From the NCBI GenBank assembly GCA_963824935.1, contig CAWGRF010000019.1, forward strand, positions 41,245-105,244: DNA of 64,000 nt. Direction: 5' to 3'. Within the stretch, counting starts at the first letter, position 1. Each line of letters starts with the position of its first letter. The notes below the pieces were generated by a model. That model had not been told where the DNA came from. It made no database searches and worked only from the letters and a program-made list of their open reading frames with translations. The translations under genes and the position numbers were made by a program. This stretch comes from JACCZX01 sp963824935. Lineage in GTDB: Bacteria; Pseudomonadota; Gammaproteobacteria; Burkholderiales; Burkholderiaceae_F. This document shows, in pieces, positions 8,263 to 18,910 of this stretch.

Positions 8263-9797
8263 AGTCGGCGCACCCGGAAATCGCGCATCCGAAATCCGAG
8301 CGTGAACAAAGCAGCGAAATAGGCGAGCGCAGCGCCGCCAATGACGGTGACGAGCCATGCAGCACGCTGCCACGGTGCATGCTGCATCGCTGTCCAGTCA
8401 AGCGGCCGCTGCACCCACCACAGCACGCCCACCAGAATCGCCAGCGCAACGGCGAGGCGTGCAATGAAACGAAGCCAACCCGCGGTCGGTTGATACAGCT
8501 TCCTTTTCTTTAGTCCGAGAAAAAGCGCCAGCGCGTTCGCACAGGCACCCAGCCCGACCGACAGCGCCAAGCCGGCGTGCGCAAAGATCGGCACCAACAC
8601 GACGTTTGCAATCTGCGTCGCGATCAGCACGACGATCGCAATCCTGACCGGCGTTCGAATGTCCTTTTGCGCGTAAAAGCCGGGCGCAAGAATTTTCACT
8701 GCGATCAGTCCCAACAAGCCCACCGAATACCCAATCACTGCCAGCGACGTTTGCCGTACGTCGTCCGCGGTGAATTCCCGTCCTTGAAACAGCACCGACA
8801 CGATGCCTTCGGCGGTCAAGCCCAGCCCGAAAGCCGCCGGCAACGCCAGCAGGAAGACCAAGCGCAAGCCCCAATCGAGCAGATGCGAGTATTCGTCGAC
8901 TCGCTGTCCGGCAAACGCAGCCGACAAGCTCGGCAACAGCACCGTTCCGAGCGCAACGCCGAGTAGCGCCGTTGGAAACTCCATCAGCCGGTCGGCAAAC
9001 GCCAACCAAGTGACACTGCCGGTTGCCAGATGTGACGCGATGTTGGTGTTGATGATGATGCTGATCTGCGCGACCGACACGGCGAAAACCGCAGGCACCA
9101 TCAGGCCGCCGACCCGGCGCACATCGGGATCGCGAAACGCGGCAAGCGGTGATGACCAGCGAATGCCGATGCCAAGTCTGCGCACTGCCGCCAACTGCAT
9201 CGCGAGCTGCAGCACGCCGCCGATCACTACCGCAAACGCAAGTGCCATGATCGGCCGTTCCAGCTGCGGCGCCAGCCATAGCGCGCACGCGATAAACGAC
9301 ACGTTGAGCAGCACCGGAGTAAAGGCCGGCACCGCAAATCTTCGATACGTGTTCAGCACTCCCGCCACAAGTGCCACCAGTGACATGAACAGGATGTACG
9401 GAAACATCCAGCGCGTCATGACGGTTGCGAGTTGGAACGCGTCCGGATTGCGCGCGAGGCCGGAAGCGATCAGCCAAACCAGTACCGGCGCCGCGATGAC
9501 GCCCAACACCGAAACGGCAAGCAGTATCCAGAACAGCGCGCCGGCGATACGGCCCACGAATACTCCGGTCTGCGCGGCATCGCGGGTGCGAACATCCGCC
9601 AGCATCGGCACGAACGCCTGCTGGAACGCGCCCTCGGCAAACATCCGGCGCAGCAAGTTGGGAATACGAAATGCGACGTTAAAGGCGTCGGTTTCCGCGC
9701 TGACCCCGAAGATCCTGGAGATCAGCATGTCCCGCACGAGGCCGGTGACGCGCGATGCGAAGGTCAGGCCGCTAACGGTGGCAAGAGCACGAAGCAA
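8259..9797 (-). CDS. murJ: Lipid II flippase MurJ
   Basis: 512-residue polytopic inner-membrane protein of the MviN/MurJ family, which moves the peptidoglycan precursor lipid II across the membrane. The N-terminus ATVSGLTFASRVTGLVRDML and the following IPNLLRRMFAEGAFQQAFVP are diagnostic, and about 14 hydrophobic segments follow. The start codon appears to be TTG at 9797-9795, since family members begin a few residues before ATVSG and no ATG or GTG is available. No clear Shine-Dalgarno is seen. It is divergent from rpsT, as in other betaproteobacteria. Confidence 0.95.
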   Translation of the reverse strand: MLRALATVSGLTFASRVTGLVRDMLISRIFGVSAETDAFNVAFRIPNLLRRMFAEGAFQQAFVPMLADVRTRDAAQTGVFVGRIAGALFWILLAVSVLGVIAAPVLVWLIASGLARNPDAFQLATVMTRWMFPYILFMSLVALVAGVLNTYRRFAVPAFTPVLLNVSFIACALWLAPQLERPIMALAFAVVIGGVLQLAMQLAAVRRLGIGIRWSSPLAAFRDPDVRRVGGLMVPAVFAVSVAQISIIINTNIASHLATGSVTWLAFADRLMEFPTALLGVALGTVLLPSLSAAFAGQRVDEYSHLLDWGLRLVFLLALPAAFGLGLTAEGIVSVLFQGREFTADDVRQTSLAVIGYSVGLLGLIAVKILAPGFYAQKDIRTPVRIAIVVLIATQIANVVLVPIFAHAGLALSVGLGACANALALFLGLKKRKLYQPTAGWLRFIARLAVALAILVGVLWWVQRPLDWTAMQHAPWQRAAWLVTVIGGAALAYFAALFTLGFRMRDFRVRRL

Positions 9798-9838
9798 GGT
9801 GTTAAGTGGTTATTGGAGTCGTGAGGTCAGCGCTGGTT

Positions 9839-9847
9839 TGCTATAGT
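9839..9847 (+). promoter_or_regulatory. Extended -10 promoter for rpsT
   Basis: TGCTATAGT matches the extended -10 form (TG, one base, then a TATAAT-like hexamer), about 54 bp upstream of the rpsT ATG. No convincing -35 box at the proper distance is seen, which fits an extended -10 promoter. It lies in the murJ-rpsT divergent gap. Confidence 0.45.
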
Positions 9848-9900
9848 GCCGCCCCTTTCGCAGCACAAGTCAAGCGATCGCTTCACCGGACACGAATCTT

Positions 9901-10164
9901 ATGGCCAATACCAAACAAGCCCGTCATCGCGCACGTCAGTCGGCCGTTCGCAATGCGCATAACTCGGCGCAGCGCTCAAGGCTGCGCAGCGCGGTCAAGT
10001 CGGTTCGCAAGGCCATCGAGGCCGGCGACAAGAAGGTCGCGATGGAGACTCTGAGCAGCGCCACCAGCGTGATCGACTCGATGGCAAACAAGAAAGTCGT
10101 TCACAGGAACACCGCCTCACGCAACAAGCGCCGTCTGGCTGCCGCCATCAAATCGATGTCGTAG
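9901..10164 (+). CDS. rpsT: 30S ribosomal protein S20
   Basis: 87-residue basic protein that binds 16S rRNA in the body of the small subunit. The start MANTKQARHRARQSAVRNAH and the KKVVHRNTASRNKRRL block are typical of S20. The length is normal. In many bacteria S20 represses its own translation; the sequence here does not show how. After its stop there are about 136 bp without a gene before the decarboxylase. Confidence 0.98.
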   Translation: MANTKQARHRARQSAVRNAHNSAQRSRLRSAVKSVRKAIEAGDKKVAMETLSSATSVIDSMANKKVVHRNTASRNKRRLAAAIKSMS

Positions 10165-10300
10165 CGCGCCCTTCTGGCGGCCGCGCGGCGGGTCGAATTA
10201 CAAGGGTAAGAAGACAGGGGTAAGAAGGACCTGTTTCGCGCTTGCTTTCTCCGCGCGTTTGCCGGATAAATCGCCCTTTTCTTCCGCACTCGCGCGCTGC

Positions 10301-12351
10301 ATGGCAAAACCTTCTTCCAAGGTGCTCGTCATCAATGACGAGCCGTTGATTCTGCGCGAGTTACTCAAAGGGCTGAATGCGGCAGCGCGTTCGCTCGACA
10401 ACCCATTTGGCATTTCGTTTGTCGGCGCGCTGACAGCCAAGGAAGGCCTTGCGCTGATCGAGCGCGACGGCGACGTTCAAACGGCGATCGTCGACGACAA
10501 GCTGTATGCCGTGACGGAAAGCCGGTCCAACGGCAGGGTCAATGGCAAGGCCGGCCGCAAGAACGGTGACGGCAAGCGAAGCTTGCAAGTCTCGGCGCTG
10601 AAACTGGTGCAGAGAATTACGTCGCTGCGCCCGGAGCTCGACATCTACATCCTGATCGAGAAGGAAAAGGAAGATCAGGTCGTCGACGCGCTGTTTACCG
10701 AAGCGGTCGACGGATACTTTTATCGCGAGGAGCGCGACTATCGGGGCATGTATCGCATCCTGAACGCGCAGATCGCCGAGCGCGCGCGCACGCCGTTCTA
10801 CGACGCGCTGAAGGCGTACGTGATGGCCGCCAAGGACGCCTGGCACACGCCGGGGCACTCGAGCGGGGATTCGATGCGCGGCAGCGCGTGGGCCAACGAG
10901 TTCTACGACTTCATGGGCGAGCACGTGTTCGACGCCGATCTATCGGTGTCGGTGAAGGCACTCGATTCGCTGATGGAGCCGACAGGCGTGATCGCCGAAG
11001 CGCAACAAATGTCGGCCACGCGCGTTCGGCGCGCGCCGCACGTTTTTCGCGACCAACGGCACGTCGACCGCGAACAAGGTGATTCTGCAAACGATGATCG
11101 CGCCGGGCGAGAAGCTGCTGCTTGATCGCAATTGCCATAAGTCGGTGCACCACGGCGTCGTGCTGTCCGGCGCGCAGCCCGTTTATCTCGACGCATCGGT
11201 CAACCGCAAATTCGGCGTATTTGGTCCGGTGCCGAAGAAGACGATTCTCAAGGCGATCGATGAACACCCCGATGCACAGCTGCTGGTTCTGACTTCGTGT
11301 ACGTACGATGGCTTGCGTTATGACTTGAAGCCAATCATCGACGCCGCGCATGCGCGCGGAATCAAGGTGCTGATCGACGAAGCATGGTTCGCGCATGCTC
11401 GCTTTCACCCGGCGCTGCGCCCGACGGCGCTCGAATCCGGCGCGGATTACGCGACGCAGTCGGCACACAAGACATTGTCGGCGCTGTCGCAAGCGGCATA
11501 CATCCATGTCAACGATCCGACTTTCAACGAACACATCTTTCGCGAAAACTTCAACATGCATACATCGACGAGCCCGATGTACAGCATGATCGCGAGCCTC
11601 GACGTCAGCCGCAAGCAAGCGGTGCTGGAAGGCTACAAGCTGCTGCAGCGGACCTTGATGCTGGCTGATGAGCTGCGCGAGCAGATCAATTCGACTGGCG
11701 TGTTCCGCGTACTCGAACTCGAGGACTTGCTGCCCGATGAAGTCAAGAACGACGGCATTCGGCTCGACCCGACAAAGATCACGGTGGATGTCGCTTCATG
11801 CGGCATGACGATTGACGAGCTGCAGAACGAGCTCTTCACGCGCTTCAATATCACTGTCGAAAAATCGACGTTCAACACGCTGACGTTGCTGCTGACGATC
11901 GGCACTACGCGCTCGAAGTGTTCAAGGCTGTACGACGCGCTGATGCGCATCGCACGAGAGAAGCGCGCACCGCGCCGCCTGTATCGCACGCCCGATCTGC
12001 CACCGTTTACGGATCTTTTGTTCCTGCCGCGCGACGCGTATTACGCGACGGGTGAGCTGGTGCCGCTGCTCGACGAGAACGACCAGGTCAATCGGGGGCT
12101 GGCCGGGCGCATCAGTTGCGATCAGGTCGTCCCGTATCCACCAGGCATTCCGGTGCTGGTCCCGGGCCAGCGCATCACCGACAACATCGTCGAGTATTTG
12201 GTGCGTTATCTGCGCGTGCAAAACAAGGTCGAGTTGCACGGCGTCGTGTATCAGGGCTATGTGCCGTCGGTACGCGTGCTGTCGGCGCGAAGAAGAAAAC
12301 CAGTTGGTCGCGCTGGTCGCAAGCCGGCCAGCGAAACGGCGCGCCGCGTAA
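10301..12351 (+). CDS. Orn/Lys/Arg decarboxylase, PLP-dependent, frameshifted
   Basis: Basic amino acid decarboxylase of the inducible bacterial class (fold type I, PLP). Order: N-terminal wing domain resembling a receiver (residues 1-135), major PLP domain with WHTPGHSSGDS and TFFATNGTSTANK, the Schiff-base Lys in SAHKTLSALSQ, and C-terminal PYPPGIPVLVPGQ. A basic Gly/Asn/Lys-rich insert lies near residues 74-94. Two single-base insertions break the frame: near 11022, where removal gives AFGARRTFFATNG, and near 12288, where removal gives the end AEEENQLVALVASRP and a TAA at 12349. The corrected length is about 682. Substrate could be arginine, lysine or ornithine. Confidence 0.85.
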
Positions 12352-12408
12352 AACCCTCGTTGCCGTGTTGCTGCCGATCATCGAGATTAATCGGCTGGTG
12401 CGGTAAAC

Positions 12409-12438
12409 CGAGCGCAGTCCCCTACCGGACTGCGCTCG
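12409..12438 (+). terminator. Hairpin after the decarboxylase gene
   Basis: Perfect 12-bp stem CGAGCGCAGTCC/GGACTGCGCTCG with a 6-base loop and no T run. It begins 58 bp after the frame-corrected decarboxylase stop (12351). The uncorrected frame would run through it, which supports the correction. It lies between convergent genes and may end transcription from either side. Confidence 0.5.
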
Positions 12439-12483
12439 CGCAAGTACATAGCGTAAAGAAGCCGCACTGCATTCTGGGAGCGG

Positions 12484-12897
12484 CTAGGGCATGAGGCCGC
12501 GCCAATAAAGATCAACAAGTAAATCTTCATTCGGGTTTAGTCCTTGGGTACGGCCTACCGTAACCGCGCGGGCGGTTGTTTCCACCGTGCACGCCGAATG
12601 CTCAGCCGTCAGTGGACGTATCTCAAGATGGAAGTCACGGAATCGATAGGCCATCGAGAGCAGGCGCGGAGCAAACGGCTCACACAAATCTAGACTAATT
12701 ACTCGCGGGCGCGTCGTCCGGATGCGAGCGTCGAGTGGCTCTAGATCCGAGAATACGTGTTCCCCGGAAAGATAACGATCGGAAAAGATCCAGACACTGG
12801 TTTCTGCGGCGATTGAGTCCTGGGCTACAGCTGCTTGCGCCAAACCAAGGCACGCACCGACGGCAGCAAGGAATCTGGAAATTAGTGAAGTGTTCAT
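12484..12897 (-). CDS. Small exported hypothetical protein
   Basis: 137 residues with a signal peptide (MNTSLISRFLAAVGACLGLAQAAVA, cleavage probably after AVA). The mature part has two Cys (SLDLCEPF and HSACTVE) and no known catalytic motif. AGGAG lies upstream of the ATG. The gene is 28 bp downstream of another exported small protein on the same strand, so the two probably form a transcript. I do not recognise the family. Confidence 0.6.
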   Translation of the reverse strand: MNTSLISRFLAAVGACLGLAQAAVAQDSIAAETSVWIFSDRYLSGEHVFSDLEPLDARIRTTRPRVISLDLCEPFAPRLLSMAYRFRDFHLEIRPLTAEHSACTVETTARAVTVGRTQGLNPNEDLLVDLYWRGLMP

Positions 12898-12925
12898 GGC
12901 GGGCTCCTGTTAGTGTCGGCACGAT

Positions 12926-13303
12926 TTATCGGCGTGAGACTGCATAGCCAGCCGTCGTCAGCGCTTGATGTTCGGCCGCCTTGTTTTTTCTCCACCACAC
13001 CAACATCAAATCAAAGTCACCGTTGAATTTGCTTACCTTCAAACTCTCGGTGATCGCACCGCAGGCGATGGCTGCGCCTCCGTCGACTCCGTGATTCGTA
13101 GCGGCGTGATCGCAGATCCAGAAGGCCTTCTCGAGATCAGCGGGAGTACTGACAGGCGCGACCACTTCGGTCGATGGCTGCGAACTCATTAGCTGTTGAG
13201 CCGCCGCGTCTACGCCGATCAAACTGAGCGTCATTCCCACCACGATGGATGCGACGGCGCTCCGCGCTGCCGAAAAGTCGTGTCCGTTTAGTGTCTTCGT
13301 CAT
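12926..13303 (-). CDS. Small exported hypothetical protein
   Basis: 125 residues. The N-terminal hydrophobic segment ASIVVGMTLSLIGVDAAA, preceded by a charged region, looks like a long signal peptide ending at AAA-QQ. The mature part contains AFWICDHAATNHGVDGGAA and ACGAITESLKV, with two Cys that may pair. GGGG lies eight or nine bases before the ATG. The size and AFW.CD pattern recall small exported proteins of proteobacteria, but no function can be given. Its 5' leader contains a perfect 7-bp hairpin at 13326-13343. Confidence 0.6.
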   Translation of the reverse strand: MTKTLNGHDFSAARSAVASIVVGMTLSLIGVDAAAQQLMSSQPSTEVVAPVSTPADLEKAFWICDHAATNHGVDGGAAIACGAITESLKVSKFNGDFDLMLVWWRKNKAAEHQALTTAGYAVSRR

Positions 13304-13325
13304 GGCATCGTTCCCCTTGGCTGCC

Positions 13326-13343
13326 CGAGAGCGAATGCTCTCG
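13326..13343. promoter_or_regulatory. Inverted repeat upstream of the small exported protein
   Basis: CGAGAGC GAAT GCTCTCG is a perfect 7-bp palindromic stem with a 4-base spacer, centred about 32 bp upstream of the start codon at 13303. It could be an mRNA leader hairpin or an operator. No regulator can be assigned. Confidence 0.35.
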
Positions 13344-13468
13344 CCGGCATACCCGTTAGCGCACGGCCTGTGCCAAGACGATCTCTTGAGAAAAAACTAG
13401 GAGGATCAGCAGGTTAGCTAAACAACTGCGCGAGCGATGCTCCGCCAAATGCAACGGAGCCGTCAAAC

Positions 13469-13489
13469 TCGACGGGCGCGCCCCGTCGA
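13469..13489 (-). terminator. Candidate terminator of the signalling operon
   Basis: On the minus strand TCGACGGG and CCCGTCGA form an 8-bp stem with a 5-base loop, 11 bp after the stop of the NtrC-type gene, followed by GTTTG. The T run is weak, so termination efficiency is uncertain. Confidence 0.45.
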
Positions 13490-13499
13490 ATACGGTGGG

Positions 13500-14878
<1,379 letters not shown>

Positions 14879-14889
<11 letters not shown>

Positions 14890-15240
14890 GATGCCTCGCC
14901 AGTGTCTGAAACAACAGGGTCTCGTCGATCGGTTTGGTCAGGAAGTCGTCGCAGCCGCGGCCCGCGCGCGTTCTTCGTCGCCGTTCATGGCGTGGGCTGA
15001 CAGGACGATCACAGGAATGCCCGCCATCGCCGGGTCGGCCTTGAGCCGGCGCGTGGCTTCCCAGCCGTCCATACGCGGCAGCGACAGATCCATCAGTATC
15101 AGGTCGGGACGGGTCTCGGCAGCGCGTTCGAGCGCGGCCACGCCATCTTCGGCGAACACCAGACGATGGTCGTCCTCGAGAAGCTGCGCCAGCAATTCGC
15201 GATTCAATTCAATGTCCTCGACGATCAGGATGGTCTTCAT
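14879..15240 (-). CDS. Single-domain (CheY-like) response regulator, frameshifted
   Basis: About 120 residues after correction, receiver only. ILIVEDIELN carries the acidic pocket, the phospho-Asp is in LILMDLSLPRMDG, and the Ser of VIVLSAHAMNG matches the switch position. As read, the frame stops early after RARAAA. Restoring one base near 14957 gives AAGCDDFLTKPIDETLLFQ with the conserved KP pair, ending at a TGA at 14881-14879. Its start overlaps the kinase stop (ATGA) and its end overlaps the next regulator, so the three genes are translationally coupled. Family receivers of this kind often act in phosphorelays with hybrid kinases. Confidence 0.8.
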
Positions 15241-18200
15241 GTCCGCAGTGGCCGGTAGCGGACCGGCAGCGTCAGCGTGAATGTCGATCCGACGCTCGGC
15301 GTGCTCTCGACGCAGACATCGCCGCCCATCAGCCGCGCGAGACGCCGAGCGATGGTGAGACCGAGTCCGGTACCGCCGTGCACGCGCGTACTGCTGGCAT
15401 CGGCCTGCTCGAACTCCTCGAAGATCGATTCCAGCTTGTCGGCCGCAATGCCGATCCCCGTGTCGGCCACCGCAATCTCGACGCTGCCATCGTCTGCGCG
15501 CGCGCGGACATGGATGTTGCCGCGCGCCGTGAACTTGGCGGCATTGCTCAGCAGATTGAGCATGATCTGCCGCAGCATTTCTTCATCGACGAGCATCAGC
15601 GGCAGTTCGCCGTCGAACCCTTTGACCAGTGTCACAGGCTCCTTGATCAGCGGCTCGACCGTCCGCATGCACTGTTCCAGCAGCAGCGCCGGCTGAATCT
15701 CTGCAGGGTTCACCTCGACGCGTCCGGCTTCGATCTTCGCCAGGTCGAGAATGGTGTTGATCAGCGCGAGCAGTTGCTGTCCGCTCGTCAGGATCTTCTC
15801 CAGATTCTCGAACTGTTTCGGCTCGAGCTGCTCCTGCGAGCGGCGCATCACGATGCGCGTGAACCCAATGATCGCGTTCAACGGCGTGCGCAGTTCGTGC
15901 GACATGTTGGCAAGGAACGCGCTCTTTTGCCGGCTTGCGATTTCGAGCTGCCGGCTCTTGTCTTCGATCTCGCGGAACAGCCGCGCATTCTGGATGGCCA
16001 ACGCGGACTGCGTCGCGAAGGTCTTCAAGAGATCGATCACGCGCGGCGCGAATTCGCCCGCGCTTTTTCGGTTGACGACCAGCCCGCCGAGCAGGCGGTC
16101 CTCGCGCAGCAGCGGTACTGCGAGGAGCGACCGGTAACCATGGCGGAGCAGGATCTCGCGGATCCGGCTCTGGAAGATGCTTTCGTCCTTGATCTCCGCG
16201 TATCGCTACCGGCTGGCCGGTCACCGCCAGTTGCCCGACCGCGCCTTCTCCCTTCGGCACGGGCCTCGACCGGAGCGCGTCGACCAGTTCATCCGGCAGC
16301 CTGTGCGCCGTGTGCAGGCGGAACTCTTCACGCGCCTCCTCGTACTCGTAAATAGAGCCGCCGTCCATGCCGGCAAGCTGGGTGGCACGCGAGACGATCG
16401 TGCTCAATACGGTTTCCAGGTCGAGTGTCGAGCTGACGGCCTGGCCGACCTCGCCCAGTGCCTGCAGCTCTCCGACTGACTGCGTGAGCTCGGTCGTCCG
16501 CGCCTCGAGTTCTTTGAAGAGCCGAACATTTTCGATCGCGATCACCGCCTGATCGGCGAAGGTCTGCAGCAAAGCGATCTGCTTTTCGGGAAACGGCCCC
16601 GCGACGCTCCGGCCGACAGCGATGGCGCCCACGGACTTGTCCTCGCGCATCAGCGGAATGCCCAATATGCTGCGGAAACCCCATCGCGCAAGACTCTTCA
16701 GCGCAAAGTCTGGATCCAAATGCGTATCGTGAATGGCGGCGACGCTGCGCGACAGCACGGCCCGGCTGGCCGCGGTGCCACGATCAAGCGGCCGCGGCCA
16801 ATGGTGCCTTACAGCGTCCATCCCTTCGGGGCTGGTTCCCGCTATCGCCACGAGATGGAGCAACGCGCCGTCAAACGTGAACACGTTCGCCGAGTTGGCG
16901 TCGCACAATTTCAGCGTGGCGGCCGCGATCGCGTCGAACACCGGTTGAGCGTCGGTCGGCGAGCGCGAGAGGACGCGCAGGATCTCGCTGGTGGCGGTCT
17001 GTTGCTCGAGCGCTTCGGTGAGTTCCCGGTTGCGCGCGTCCAGTTCGTTGAACAGCCGAACGTTCTCGATCGCGATCACGGCCTGGTCAGCAAATGTCTG
17101 CAGCAGTGCGATCTGTTTTTCCGGGAACGGCCCGGCATCGCGGCCGGCCGACGGCGATAGCGCCAATCGGCATGCCGTCGCGCATCAAGGGGCACGCCCA
17201 ATGCGCTGCGGAAGCCCCATCGCGCGCCGGCCTGTCAGCGCCATAGTCGGAGTCCGCACTGCGTGTCGTGAATGGCGACCACGCCGCGCGTCAGCACGGC
17301 GCGGCTGGCTGCAGAGCCGCGGCCGCCGGCCGCGGGTAAATGCCGCGCGAATCGCTTCCGCCCCTTCGGGACTGACGCATCGCCATCGCGCCGATACGAA
17401 GCAGTTCGCCGTCAAACGTGAACACATTTGCCGACCGGCGCCGCACAGGTTCAACGCCGCTGCTGCGATGGTGTCGAACACGGGCTGCACGTCTGTCGGC
17501 GAGCGCGAAATGACGCGGAGGATGTCGCCGGTGGCGATCTGTTGCTCGAGCGCTTCGGTCAGCTCCCGGTTGCGCGCCTCCAGCTCGTTGAACAGTCGAA
17601 CGTTCTCGATCGCGATCACTGCCTGGTCGGCAAAAGTCTGGAGGAGCGTCAGCTGCTGCTCGGGAAAAGCGCCCGGCTCGGGCCGGGCGACCGTGATGGC
17701 ACCGATCGGGCTCGCCTCGCGCATCAGCGGAACCGACAGGACGCTTCGGTATCCCGCAGCAGCGGCAGTCGCGCCGCCCTGCGTAGTCCGCGTCCTTCAG
17801 AACGTCCGGAATCGAGACGACACTGCTCGTCAGGATCGCACGGGTGTTTGCCGTATCGCGACTCGGTCGCTTCGGATAACTGCCGAAGTGTCGGCGCGAG
17901 GCATCCGAGCCTTCCGGACTCACCGTCGCGATCGGCGGCAACGTGGATCAGCTCGCCGTCGAACGTCACGACATTGGAGGAACTGGCAGCGCACAGCTTC
18001 AGCGCGGCGGCCACGATCGTATCGAACACCGGCTGCACGTCGGTCGGCGATTGGCTGATCACGCGCAGGATCTCGCTCGTGGCCGTCTGCTGCTCGAGCG
18101 CTTCGGTCAGCGCCCGGTTGCGCGCCTCCAGCTCGTTGAAGAGCCGAACGTTCTCGATCGCGATCACTGCTTGATCGGCGAAGGTCTGCAGCAATGCGAT

Positions 18201-18713
18201 CTGCCTCTCCGAAAAGGGCCGCACCTCGCGCCGTCTGAGGGCAATGACACCGAGCAACCGGTCTTCCCGAAGCAGCGGCACGGCGAGCACCGTGCGAACA
18301 GATTCGCTCCGATGCGCCGGAGTCACGCGCACTCCGGGCTCGGTCATGAAGTCGAGCACTTGTACCGGCTTGCGCTCCAAGGCCGCGCGACCCGCGGTTG
18401 TCTCACGATCGACCGGGAAGCCCTTGGCGAGATAGTCGGCGAACTCTCGCGTGCATTCGGTGCGCGCGGCCAGCGACAGCCAGCCGTCCTGGTGGCGCAC
18501 GACGAAAGCCCAGTTCGCCTCGCACAGCCGCAGTGCATTGGCGAGGATCGTGTCGAACACCGGCTGCACGTCGGTCGGCGAACTCGAGATGACGCGCAGG
18601 ATCTCGCTCGTGGCCGCCTGTTGCTCTAGAGCCTCCGTGAGCTCGCGGGTGCGCGCATCCGGTTCTTCCTTGATCGCTCCTATGGCCCCCTCCTTGCCCT
18701 GCTGCGCTTCGCA
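15237..18713 (-). CDS. Multi-GAF sensor histidine kinase, heavily frameshifted
   Basis: Cytoplasmic sensor kinase with about five GAF domains in tandem (near 18.55-18.25, 18.03-17.70, 17.49-17.17, 16.95-16.60 and 16.44-16.06 kb). These are followed by a HisKA domain with the H-box SAFLANMSHELRTPLNAIIGF and a HATPase domain (LLSNAAKFT, DTGIGI, GTGLGLTIA). No membrane segment is seen. The units share the linker FADQAVIAIENVRLFNELEA and SPTDVQPVFDTI. Several frame changes occur, most of them between 17.16 and 17.95 kb, and one more near 16200 is repaired by removing one base. No start codon is found before an in-frame TAG at 18716-18714, so the true N-terminus is missing or displaced. Ligand unknown. 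Confidence 0.75.
16500..18660. repeat. Tandem ~540-bp GAF-unit repeats
   Basis: A conserved block reading (minus strand) FADQAVIAIENVRLF then ELTEALEQQ then SPTDVQPVFDTI recurs at about 18.00-18.21, 17.46-17.67 and 16.92-17.13 kb. Partial copies lie at 16.50-16.60 and 18.54-18.66 kb. Spacing is 530-550 bp and nucleotide identity in the block is high. Such internal repeats can recombine or be collapsed during assembly. Confidence 0.7.
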
Positions 18714-18838
18714 CTAGCACTTCCCAGCCTTTGCGAGCACGTCGAATCTAAACCATGACCACGTGATTCTTCAAGCGCAGCGACGGTTGCCAAGAAATGC
18801 CGTCTTGTTGGTTAAGTATCTGGATCCCGACCGAGTCA

Positions 18839-18844
18839 TATAAT
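18839..18844 (+). promoter_or_regulatory. Perfect -10 box upstream of argD
   Basis: TATAAT matches the sigma-70 -10 consensus exactly, 67 bp before the argD start. No good -35 is found 16-18 bp upstream; TTGTTG at 18805 is too far. Transcription would begin near 18851, at the base of the hairpin described next. Confidence 0.5.
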
Positions 18845-18849
18845 CTTGC

Positions 18850-18890
18850 AAACGCGGCTCCGTGTTATGACGTCTGCCGCGTTTTCTTTT
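18850..18890 (+). terminator. Terminator-like hairpin in the argD leader
   Basis: AAACGCGGC and GCCGCGTTT form a perfect 9-bp stem with a 17-base loop, followed at once by TCTTTT. It resembles a rho-independent terminator placed at the very start of the predicted argDFG transcript. It could be an attenuator, a stabilising 5' hairpin, or the end of a very short RNA. Confidence 0.45.
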
Positions 18891-18910
18891 TCGGCCACGG
18901 AATGCGAACG

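Noticed and set aside
15378..16355. Plus-strand frame opposite the histidine kinase
   Set aside because: Shadow of the kinase HisKA/HATPase region; no ribosome site and no recognisable domain.
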